DNA of 5,966 nt from Actinomycetota bacterium. Its GTDB lineage: Bacteria > Actinomycetota > Thermoleophilia > Gaiellales > Gaiellaceae. The notes below the pieces were generated by a model. The model made no database searches and was not told the DNA's origin. It saw only the letters and a list, made by a program, of their open reading frames with translations. Position 1 is the stretch's first letter, and each line of letters starts with the position of its first letter. This document shows positions 1 to 5,800 of the stretch, one piece after another. The stretch lies in assembly GCA_013695295.1 (NCBI GenBank), contig JACDAS010000318.1, forward strand, positions 1 through 5,966. Reading direction: 5' to 3'. The position numbers and the translations under genes are program-made.

Positions 1-59
1 TTCTTCTTCAGAGGGCAGGGAACTACCGTTGCGGCAGGTACCACGACCAAGGGGGACGC

Positions 60-239
60 ATGGGACTCGACGACAAGCTGAGTGGCAAGCTCAAGGAGGC
101 CGAGGGGAAGCTGACGGGCGACGAGGCTCGCGAGATGCAGGGTCAGGCCGAGCAGAAGGTGGGCCAGGCCAAGGACAAAGTGGGCGATGCCAAGGACGAG
201 CTGAGCGACGCCAAGGACGACCTCAAGGAACGGCTCTAG
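60..239 (+). CDS. CsbD-like small stress-response protein
   Basis: This small ORF encodes 59 residues beginning MGLDDKLSGKLKEAEGKLTG. The N-terminal pattern of K/E/G-rich helices (DKLSGKLKEAEGKLTGDE, then a GQAEQKVGQAKDK-type segment) is characteristic of the CsbD family, small hydrophilic proteins of unknown biochemical role induced by general stress in many bacteria. It has no signal peptide, membrane segment or cysteine and should be a soluble, mostly helical cytoplasmic protein. The C-terminal third is built from three 7-residue units starting AKD. The ATG at 60 is preceded by a purine-rich AAGGGGGA tract (49-56), which supports the start. Bases 1-59 contain no recognisable gene, and I could not identify a convincing promoter there. 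Family assignment is confident; physiological function is not known. Confidence 0.85.
   Translation: MGLDDKLSGKLKEAEGKLTGDEAREMQGQAEQKVGQAKDKVGDAKDELSDAKDDLKERL
168..230 (+). repeat. three tandem 21-nt repeat units inside the csbD-like gene
   Basis: Three consecutive 21-nt units (168-188, 189-209, 210-230) each begin GCCAAGGAC and encode AKDKVGD, AKDELSD and AKDDLKE. They give a regular seven-residue periodicity that would form an amphipathic, highly charged helix. Similar A-K-D/E repeats occur in CsbD and LEA-like proteins. The units are imperfect at DNA level. Confidence 0.7.
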
Positions 240-253
240 GAACCGCGTTTTGG

Positions 254-300
254 CCGCGTGCGGACGGAGGGTGCCCCGCTACCCTCCGTCTCCCGCGCGG
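254..300 (+). terminator. strong hairpin after the csbD-like gene, probable terminator
   Basis: A perfect 10-bp inverted repeat, GACGGAGGGT (263-272) and ACCCTCCGTC (281-290), encloses an 8-nt loop. An outer 5-bp pair, CCGCG (254-258) with CGCGG (296-300), extends the stem across a small internal loop. It begins 14 nt after the csbD-like stop codon, a usual terminator position. No T-tract follows, which is common for terminators of high-GC bacteria but leaves the call uncertain. The hairpin bears on the start of the next gene: a start at GTG 258 would place the whole main stem inside coding sequence. Confidence 0.55.
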
Positions 301-302
301 CG

Positions 303-842
303 GTGAGCGCTCTCGACGCCTGGTTGCCGGAGTTCGACGTGCGCCGACGTCACGAGCTCGAGGTCGCGGCTCCCCCTGAGCGAGCGCTCGCGGCCGTGCT
401 GGGAACGCCGGCGGGCTGCGATCGTCTGACCCGCGTGCTCCTGTCGCTCCGCGGTATGCGTGGAGCGAGCCTTCCGCTCGAGCGATTCCTCGTCGACAGT
501 GGCTTCGACGTGCTCGAGCGGACGCCGACGACCTTCGTCGTGGGCGTCTCGGGCCGGCCGTGGCGCCCGAGCGGCCGGCTCGCCCCGTTCACGCAGGCGC
601 GACCCGGAACGGTCCAGATGCTCGCGGACCTCCGCGCCGAACCGCTGTCGCGAGGCCGTTCGCGCCTGTCGACCGAGACGCGGGTCGCCGCGGCCGACGA
701 GGACGGGCGACGGGCCTTCCGCCGCTACTGGCGGGTGGTCGGGCCGTTGTCGGCGCTGATCCGCCGGCGCTGGCTCGCTGCAGCCGCACGCTCGATCGCC
801 GCGGCGAACCGTTCGGTCGCGCCTGTGTCAGCCGACAGGTAG
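303..842 (+). CDS. SRPBCC-like (START/polyketide cyclase superfamily) protein of unknown function
   Basis: The product has about 179 residues if it starts at GTG 303. A domain-opening pattern (RRHELEVAAPPERALAAVL) resembles the first strand and helix of SRPBCC hydrophobic-ligand-binding folds. Conserved-looking blocks follow: FLVDSGFDVLERTPTTFVVG, a GRPWRP turn, a strand with SRLSTETRV, and a C-terminal helix FRRYWRVVGPLSALIRRRWL. I see no transmembrane segment or signal peptide. The assignment rests on overall pattern, and the ligand is unknown. The start is uncertain. GTG 258 gives 194 residues, but that stretch is occupied by the hairpin after the csbD-like gene. GTG 303 and TTG 324 are alternatives, and none has a clear Shine-Dalgarno sequence. 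The last 118 bp overlap the end of the convergent ATP-grasp gene, and both C-termini look like family sequence. Confidence 0.65.
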   Translation: MSALDAWLPEFDVRRRHELEVAAPPERALAAVLGTPAGCDRLTRVLLSLRGMRGASLPLERFLVDSGFDVLERTPTTFVVGVSGRPWRPSGRLAPFTQARPGTVQMLADLRAEPLSRGRSRLSTETRVAAADEDGRRAFRRYWRVVGPLSALIRRRWLAAAARSIAAANRSVAPVSADR

Positions 843-1624
843 AGCGAGGGCTCCGCGAGCTCGAGCTCGAGGACGAGCGGCGCGCCGCCGGGGCCGTTGA
901 CCAGGTCGACTCTCGCGTAGAGCAGCGGCCCGAAAGGGACTGCCGCGAGCGTCCGACCCGCGAGCTCGAGCGCCGCGGCCGAGGGCTGCGCGGCCGTAAC
1001 CGACTCGGCGAGGTAGAGCGTCGTGCCGGGCCCGTCCAGCGCCGGGAGCGGAACGCTTCGTCGGACCGCATGGGAATAGGAGCCCTCGAGGTAGACGAGT
1101 CCGAGTTCGCCGATCAGCTCCGCGGGGCCGAGGTAGGGCTGAACCATCGCCGTCCCGCCGGCGGCATGGATCGCCTCCACGAGCTTCGCGGCGGCGCCCG
1201 CCTCCTCCGGCGCGAACCGGCCCGATCGCCGGCCGCCGGCCGAGACGGCCGGCTTGACCACGAACGGGCCCCCGGGCGGCCCGAAGCCCGTTCCCGGAGG
1301 GAGAAACCGCGTCGGTACGACCGGCACCCCGGCGCGCTCGAGGTCGCTCAGGTAGAGCTCCTTGTCGGTGCTCCAACGCAGGACAGGCGCGGCGTTCCAC
1401 ACTTCCGGCAGCGACTCCGCCCAGGCGAGGAACGCGTCGCGGCGCTCAGCGTAGTCCCAGGTCGAGCGGACGACGACGAGGTCGAACCCGCTCCAGTCGC
1501 TCGGAGCGTCCCAGACGGCAGGCACCGCTTCGACCCCATGCCGCTCGAGGGCCTCGAGCAGCGGGAGCTCGTCGTCGTCCAGCCCAGGAACGTCCGAGCA
1601 GGTCGCGAGCGCGACTAGAGCCAG
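725..1624 (-). CDS. ATP-grasp domain protein (RimK/DcsG-like ligase family)
   Basis: From the proposed CTG start at 1624 the product has 299 residues. The N-terminus reads ALVALATCSDVPGLDDDELP, then a block FDLVVVRSTWDYAERRDAF, the pre-ATP-grasp domain typical of this family. ATP-grasp motifs follow: Lys88 in STDKELYLSDLERAG, Lys124 in GPFVVKPAVSAGGR (glycine-rich loop), VQPYL and IGELGLVYLEGSYSHAVRR, then YARVDLV (Arg238, Asp240) and the acidic metal-binding segment LVLELELAEPSLYL (Glu253, Glu255, Glu258). Such enzymes join a carboxylate to an amine through an acyl-phosphate using ATP and Mg2+. The substrate cannot be read from the sequence. The only ATG/GTG/TTG option, GTG 1525, would remove 33 residues including the first beta strand. 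The gene is third in an operon behind two aminopeptidases, overlaps the upstream gene by 10 bp, and its 3' end overlaps the convergent SRPBCC-like gene. Confidence 0.8.
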   Translation of the reverse strand: MALVALATCSDVPGLDDDELPLLEALERHGVEAVPAVWDAPSDWSGFDLVVVRSTWDYAERRDAFLAWAESLPEVWNAAPVLRWSTDKELYLSDLERAGVPVVPTRFLPPGTGFGPPGGPFVVKPAVSAGGRRSGRFAPEEAGAAAKLVEAIHAAGGTAMVQPYLGPAELIGELGLVYLEGSYSHAVRRSVPLPALDGPGTTLYLAESVTAAQPSAAALELAGRTLAAVPFGPLLYARVDLVNGPGGAPLVLELELAEPSLYLSADTGATERFAAAIERAAAASQRRRISADNGPTTRQ

Positions 1625-2697
1625 GTGCCGTTCTCCTGGACGACCGTGCCATCGAGCTCCAGCCGGCCGCCACGACGCAGGTCCTTGACCATGTCCCAGT
1701 GGACGAGGCTCGAGTTGTTTCCGCCGGCCTTCGCGTAGGCGTTCCCGACGGCGATGTGCACGGTGCCGTCGATCTTCTCGTCGAAGAGAATGCTGCGCGT
1801 GTGGCGCTGGATGCGCGGATTGCAGCCGATCCCGAGCTCGCCGATCCGTCTGGCTCCCTCGTCGGTGTCGAGCGTCGCGACCAGGAACTCCTCCCCCGAC
1901 GCGGCGGAGGCCTCGACGACGCGACCCGCCTCGAAGCGGAGGCGGACGCCGGTGACCTCGTTGCCCCCGTACTCGGCCGGAAACTCTGAGAACGAGATCA
2001 CGCCCTCGGCCGAGTCCTCGACGGGCGAGAAGAAGAACTCCCCGCCCGGCATGTTCACGTGGCCGCCGTCGACGAGGGCCTCGCGGCCGGTGATCCCCAG
2101 GGAAAGGTCGGTGCCCGGCCCAACGATCGTCACCCGCTCGCCGCCTGCGAACCGGTCAGCGATCGCCTGCATGCGGAGCTCCTCCGCTTCCCAGTCGAGC
2201 AGACACGCGCCGTAGAGGAAGTCCTCGTAGTCGCGGAGGATCATCCCGCCCGCCTGCGCGAGAGCCTGCGTCGGGTAATGGCAGGTGACCCATGCGATCT
2301 CGTCGCCCATCGAGCGGCGGTAGTAGGGGCGCACGGCCTCCCGGACGTGCGTGATCCGGGCGCCCGGGAGCTCCGATCCGTCGCGCACGTTCTCCGGTGC
2401 GTTGATCGTGATCCTCGCGTCCATCGTCTCGATCGTGTGCAGGTCGGCGGGCGCCAGCCGCGAGACCAGTCCCTCCGGCGCCTCCGCCGACCAGGCGTGC
2501 GCGACCGGGTACTGCTCGTTCGCGAAGTCGAGCCGGAGCAGGGCGTAGGCGCCCCGGCGCGCGATCCCGCGGAGCACCTCCTCCACGAGCGGCCTGGCCT
2601 CGGGGGTCGAAAGCACCATCACCTGCCAGCCCGCCCGGACGCCGAGGCACCGGCCGACGAGGAGCTCCGCATACTCCGTGACTCTGGGGTCGATCAC
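1615..2697 (-). CDS. M29 family metalloaminopeptidase (AmpS/AmpT-like), second copy
   Basis: The 360-residue product matches M29 aminopeptidases along its full length. These cytoplasmic exopeptidases remove N-terminal residues from peptides with a two-metal centre. The N-terminal domain runs from DPRVTEYAELLVGRCLGV through APENVRDGSELPGAR and CHYPTQALAQAGGM. The C-terminal domain carries the expected ligands: Glu220 in MPGGEFFFSP, Glu287 in RRIGELGIGCNP, His314 in DEKIDGTVHIAVG, and His333 and Asp335 in SLVHWDMVKDLR. Tyr321 sits seven residues after His314, as the catalytic Tyr does in Thermus AmpT. The GTG start at 2697 overlaps the upstream stop in a GTGA arrangement. AGGAG lies 17 nt upstream, too far for ordinary initiation, so translational coupling is likely. 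The frame stays open far upstream inside the first peptidase gene, but that extension is Arg-rich and unlike any protein. Substrate preference is unknown. Confidence 0.9.
   Translation of the reverse strand: MIDPRVTEYAELLVGRCLGVRAGWQVMVLSTPEARPLVEEVLRGIARRGAYALLRLDFANEQYPVAHAWSAEAPEGLVSRLAPADLHTIETMDARITINAPENVRDGSELPGARITHVREAVRPYYRRSMGDEIAWVTCHYPTQALAQAGGMILRDYEDFLYGACLLDWEAEELRMQAIADRFAGGERVTIVGPGTDLSLGITGREALVDGGHVNMPGGEFFFSPVEDSAEGVISFSEFPAEYGGNEVTGVRLRFEAGRVVEASAASGEEFLVATLDTDEGARRIGELGIGCNPRIQRHTRSILFDEKIDGTVHIAVGNAYAKAGGNNSSLVHWDMVKDLRRGGRLELDGTVVQENGTWL
1633..1637 (-). promoter_or_regulatory. Shine-Dalgarno site that places the ATP-grasp start at CTG 1624
   Basis: On the minus strand AGGAG lies within the last codons of the upstream peptidase gene (in CAG GAG AAC GGC), 8 nt before CTG 1624. 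No ATG, GTG or TTG lies in frame between 1624 and 1525. The spacing is ideal for initiation at the CTG, although AGGAG is also dictated by the conserved Gln-Glu codons of the peptidase. Confidence 0.5.
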
Positions 2698-3767
2698 AGC
2701 CGCCACTCGCCGTTCTCCTGCACGAGGGAGCCGTCGCAGTAGAGGCTCGCACCCTGTCGCAGGTCTTTGACGATGTCCCAGTGGACGACGCTCTCGTTCG
2801 TGCCGCCCAGCTGCTCGAAGCCCTGCCCGAGCGCCAGGTGGACGGTCCCGTCGATCTTCTCGTCGAAGAGCGTGTTCCGGAGGTGGCGCCGGATGCCCGG
2901 GTTGCAGCCGATCCCGAACTCTCCGAGCCTGCGCGCGCCCTCGTCGGTGTCGAGCGTCGCGAGCAGGAACTCCTCCTCTGCGGCCGCCGAGGCTTCGACG
3001 ACCCGGCCCTCCCGGAAGCCGAGGCGCACTCCCGGCACCTGGCGCCCCTGATAGCAGGCGGGGAACTCCGAGAAGAACACGACCCCCTCGGCGGAGTCCT
3101 CGACCGGTGAGTAGAAGACCTCGCCGCTCGGCATGTTCCGCGCGGCGCCTGAGACCTTGCCGGCGCGGCCGGCCAGGCTGAAAACGAGGTCGGTGCCCTC
3201 GCCGACGACCCGCACCTCGCCGGCAGCGTCGAAGCGTTCCTTGACGCGCTCCATGTCGTGCTCCAGCGCGTCCCAGTCGATCAGCACCGCGCCGAAGAGG
3301 AACTCCTCGAAGTCCGGCAGCGTCATCCCAGCGTCCTGCGCGAGCGCCTGCGTCGGGTACTGGCAGATCAGCCAGGGCCGCTCGTCTGTGAGGAAGGGGC
3401 GGTGGAGCGGCTTCCGGGCGGCCTGGGCCGCCGCGAGCCGGTGCTGCGGCACGTCGGAACCTTCTCGGCTGTTCTCGGGGGCCTCGATCGTGATCAGGCA
3501 GTCGGCCTCGGCGAGCTCGTGTGCCTCGATCGAAGGCACCCGCGCGAGGAGCTCCTCGGGCGCGTGGCGCTGCCACGCGGCCGACGGGAGCTCGAAATCG
3601 AGCCGGAGCAGGGGGAAGGCCCCGCGCTCGGCGACGAGACGGCGGACCTCCTCGACGAGCGGCCGCGCCGCGGGCTGGGCGCGGATCAGCACCTGCCAGC
3701 CAGGCTGGACCCGCGAGCAGCGATCGACGAGCAGCTCCGCGTACCGCTCGAGTCGGGAGTCCTCCAC
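2694..3767 (-). CDS. M29 family metalloaminopeptidase (AmpS/AmpT-like), first copy
   Basis: This 357-residue protein is a paralogue of the downstream gene product. By hand count about two thirds of the last roughly 90 residues are identical; the N-terminal halves are more divergent. Metal ligands expected for M29 are Glu216 (MPSGEVFYSP), Glu283 (RRLGEFGIGCNP), His310 (DEKIDGTVHLALG), and His329 and Asp331 (SVVHWDIVKDLR). The position equivalent to the catalytic Tyr is Phe317 (GQGFEQLGG), which could lower or alter activity. The GTG start at 3767 is preceded by AAGG on the minus strand 8 nt upstream, and family sequence begins directly (SRLERYAELLVDRC). It is the first gene of a three-gene operon and diverges from dnaK across 92 bp. 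Its promoter is unclear: a TAAAAT box (minus strand, 3818-3813) could be a -10 but has no good -35. It may produce a full peptidase or a partner or regulator of its neighbour. Confidence 0.9.
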   Translation of the reverse strand: MEDSRLERYAELLVDRCSRVQPGWQVLIRAQPAARPLVEEVRRLVAERGAFPLLRLDFELPSAAWQRHAPEELLARVPSIEAHELAEADCLITIEAPENSREGSDVPQHRLAAAQAARKPLHRPFLTDERPWLICQYPTQALAQDAGMTLPDFEEFLFGAVLIDWDALEHDMERVKERFDAAGEVRVVGEGTDLVFSLAGRAGKVSGAARNMPSGEVFYSPVEDSAEGVVFFSEFPACYQGRQVPGVRLGFREGRVVEASAAAEEEFLLATLDTDEGARRLGEFGIGCNPGIRRHLRNTLFDEKIDGTVHLALGQGFEQLGGTNESVVHWDIVKDLRQGASLYCDGSLVQENGEWRL

Positions 3768-3777
3768 GCGGCCGACC

Positions 3778-3792
3778 TTACCGGGCCGGTAA
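3778..3792. promoter_or_regulatory. perfect inverted repeat between the peptidase operon and dnaK, candidate operator
   Basis: TTACCGG (3778-3784) and CCGGTAA (3786-3792) form a perfect 7-bp dyad around a single G at 3785. It lies just upstream of the dnaK -35 box and 10 bp from the peptidase start codon, overlapping that gene's leader and ribosome-binding AAGG. The symmetry and placement suit a repressor site for the minus-strand operon, but no regulator can be named from it. Confidence 0.4.
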
Positions 3793-3813
3793 CTTGACAG
3801 TCTGAGGCTCAGA
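3793..3813 (+). promoter_or_regulatory. HAIR-like HspR operator candidate at the dnaK promoter
   Basis: CTTGACA (3793-3799), seven bases, then GCTCAGA (3807-3813) has the exact spacing of the HspR-associated inverted repeat (CTTGAGT-N7-ACTCAAG). It matches 9 of 14 consensus bases, with CTTGA and CTCA intact. It overlaps the -35 and spacer of the dnaK promoter, where a repressor would block polymerase. HspR controls dnaK in many actinobacteria. A second reading of the same bases is the perfect dyad TCTGAG-G-CTCAGA (3801-3813), which could be the site of a different regulator. The hspR gene is not in the window. Confidence 0.4.
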
Positions 3814-3822
3814 TTTTATTCT
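3794..3822 (+). promoter_or_regulatory. sigma-A-type promoter of dnaK
   Basis: A perfect -35 box TTGACA (3794-3799) is separated by 17 bp from TATTCT (3817-3822), which matches four of six positions of TATAAT including the key first A and last T. Transcription would begin near 3829, giving a leader of about 30 nt that holds the AGGAGG ribosome site (3842-3847). The spacer contains the perfect dyad described under the HAIR-like site. Confidence 0.65.
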
Positions 3823-3859
3823 GTGCCTACTCACAAATCTCAGGAGGACACGAGCAGCC

Positions 3860-5800
3860 ATGGCAAAGGTAATCGGTATCGATCTCGGCACGACCAACTC
3901 GTGCATGGCGGTGATCGAAGCGGGCGAGCCGACGGTGATCCCGAACGCCGAGGGCGGGCGGACGACGCCGTCCGTCGTCGCGTTCACGAAGGAGGGGGAG
4001 CGGCTCGTCGGCGCCCCAGCTCGCCGTCAGCAGGTCACGAACCCCCAGAACACGATCTTCTCGATCAAGCGCTTCATGGGCCGCAAGCACGCCGAAGTCT
4101 CGGAGGAGATGACGATCGTCCCCTACGTCGTCGCAAAGGTTGGCAACGACGACGTCCGGGTGGAGGCCGCCGGCAAGGAGTACTCGCCGCCGGAGATCTC
4201 CGCGATGATCCTCCAGAAGCTCAAGACCGACGCCGAGGCCTATCTGGGCGAGGCGGTCACGGACGCCGTGATCACCGTTCCCGCGTACTTCAACAACGCG
4301 CAGCGAGAGGCGACGAAGGACTCCGGCAAGATCGCCGGCCTCAACGTGCTGCGGATCATCAACGAGCCGACCGCGGCTGCGCTCGCCTACGGCCTCGAGA
4401 AGGACGAGGACCAGACGGTCCTCGTCTTCGATCTCGGCGGCGGCACGTTCGACGTCTCGGTGCTCGAGCTCGGCGAGGGTGTCTTCGAGGTGAAGGCGAC
4501 GAACGGCGACAACCACCTCGGCGGCGACAACTTCGACAAGGCGATCGTCGACTGGATGGTGGCGGAGTTCAAGCGAGACCACGGCATCGACCTCTCGCAG
4601 GACCGGATGGCCCTCCAGCGCCTCTACGAGACCGCGGAGAAGGCGAAGATCGAGCTCTCCTCGACGATGTCGACGCAGATCAACCTGCCCTTCATCACGG
4701 CCGCCAAGGACTCCGGGGCCGCCGAGGGCGCGCCGCTGACGCCGAAGCACCTGGAGCTCCAGTTGACGCGGGCGAAGCTGAACGAGCTGTCCGCGGCCCT
4801 GCTCGAGCGCACGGTCGGCCCGACGAAGCAGGCCCTCACCGACGCCGGGATCGACGCGTCGAAGATCGACCACGTGATCCTCGTCGGCGGCATGACCCGC
4901 ATGCCGGCCGTCGCCGACAAGGTGCGCGAGCTGATCGGCAAGGACCCGCACAAGGGCGTCAACCCGGACGAGGTCGTCGCCGTCGGCGCCGCGATCCAGG
5001 CTGGGGTGCTCCGCGGCGAGGTCAAGGACGTCCTGCTCCTGGACGTGACTCCCCTGTCGCTCGGAATCGAGACGAAGGGCGGCGTCTTCACGAAGCTGAT
5101 CGAGCGCAACACGACCATCCCGACCCGCAAGTCGGAGACGTTCACGACCGCCGAGGACAACCAGCCCTCGGTCGAGGTGCACGTGCTCCAGGGCGAGTCC
5201 GAGATGGCGCTCTACAACAAGACGCTCGGCAAGTTCCAGCTCGTCGGGATCCCGCCGGCGCCACGCGGGATGCCCCAGGTCGAGGTCTCCTTCGACATCG
5301 ACGCGAACGGGATCATCAACGTCTCTGCGAAGGAACTCGGCAGCGGCAACGAGCAGCAGATCCGGATCGAGGGCGGCTCGGGCCTGAAGGAGGAGGAGGT
5401 CAAGCAGATGATCCGCGACGCGGAGGCGCACGCGGACGAGGCGAGGAAGCTCCGCGAGCTGGCGGACACCCGCAACCAGGCCGAGTCGCTCGCCTACGCG
5501 ACCGAGCGGAGCCTGAAGGAGCACCGCGACAAGATCGACGAGGCCGAGGCCGGCACGATCGAGGGCCGGATCATGGAGCTGCGCGGGGTGCTGGACAGCT
5601 CCGACGTGGGCGAGATCCGCGCCAAGACCGAGGCGCTGACCGAGGCCTCGCACAAGCTGGCCGAGGCGGTCTACGCGCAGGCAACGGCGCAGGCAGCTCC
5701 GACGGGGTCCGGCGACGGGGCCTCCGCGGGCTCCGACGACGAGGTGATCGAGGAGGCCGATTACGAGGTCGTCGACGAGGAGGAGGCGAAGACCACCTAA
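3860..5800 (+). CDS. dnaK: molecular chaperone DnaK (Hsp70)
   Basis: The 646-residue product is a complete DnaK, the ATP-driven chaperone that binds exposed hydrophobic segments with DnaJ and GrpE. The nucleotide-binding domain (about 1-385) begins MAKVIGIDLGTTNSCMAV with the phosphate-1 loop at 8-14. It continues through VITVPAYFNNAQREATKDSG, the INEPTAAALAYGL helix, the phosphate-2 loop FDLGGGTFDVS (Thr196, equivalent to the autophosphorylated Thr199 of E. coli) and VILVGGMTRMPAV. The hydrophobic linker VLLLDVTP (about 391-398) leads to the substrate-binding domain, including LGKFQLVGIPPAPRGMPQVE and FDIDANGIINVSAKE. A helical lid and an acidic tail ending EVIEEADYEVVDEEE follow. AGGAGG (3842-3847) precedes the ATG by 12 nt, slightly long. 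Two features are unusual for a Gram-positive DnaK: a retained segment near residues 76-100 and about nine extra residues near 283-293. The stop overlaps the next start (TAATG). Confidence 0.98.
   Translation: MAKVIGIDLGTTNSCMAVIEAGEPTVIPNAEGGRTTPSVVAFTKEGERLVGAPARRQQVTNPQNTIFSIKRFMGRKHAEVSEEMTIVPYVVAKVGNDDVRVEAAGKEYSPPEISAMILQKLKTDAEAYLGEAVTDAVITVPAYFNNAQREATKDSGKIAGLNVLRIINEPTAAALAYGLEKDEDQTVLVFDLGGGTFDVSVLELGEGVFEVKATNGDNHLGGDNFDKAIVDWMVAEFKRDHGIDLSQDRMALQRLYETAEKAKIELSSTMSTQINLPFITAAKDSGAAEGAPLTPKHLELQLTRAKLNELSAALLERTVGPTKQALTDAGIDASKIDHVILVGGMTRMPAVADKVRELIGKDPHKGVNPDEVVAVGAAIQAGVLRGEVKDVLLLDVTPLSLGIETKGGVFTKLIERNTTIPTRKSETFTTAEDNQPSVEVHVLQGESEMALYNKTLGKFQLVGIPPAPRGMPQVEVSFDIDANGIINVSAKELGSGNEQQIRIEGGSGLKEEEVKQMIRDAEAHADEARKLRELADTRNQAESLAYATERSLKEHRDKIDEAEAGTIEGRIMELRGVLDSSDVGEIRAKTEALTEASHKLAEAVYAQATAQAAPTGSGDGASAGSDDEVIEEADYEVVDEEEAKTT

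Noticed and set aside
18..46. ECF- or sigma-B-type promoter upstream of the csbD-like gene.
   Set aside because: GGAAC at 19-23 resembles an ECF -35, but no matching -10 lies at the proper distance, and the sigma-B GTTT/GGGTAT pattern is absent.
560..1618. A 352-codon plus-strand open frame opposite the ATP-grasp gene.
   Set aside because: Very Arg-rich composition and no family motif, while the minus strand shows clear ATP-grasp motifs throughout.
2698..3576. Upstream open extension of the second M29 gene into the first one, giving a 653-residue protein.
   Set aside because: The extension is Arg/Ala/Gly-rich out-of-frame reading of the first peptidase gene. Family sequence begins exactly at GTG 2697 with a GTGA overlap.
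3781..3859. CIRCE element (HrcA operator) upstream of dnaK.
   Set aside because: No TTAGCACTC-N9-GAGTGCTAA or close variant is present; a HAIR-like site fits better.
3827..5653. A 608-codon open frame on the minus strand opposite dnaK.
   Set aside because: It is Leu/Arg/Asp/Val-rich low-complexity sequence mirroring GC-rich dnaK codons, with no recognisable motif; dnaK is certain in the other strand.
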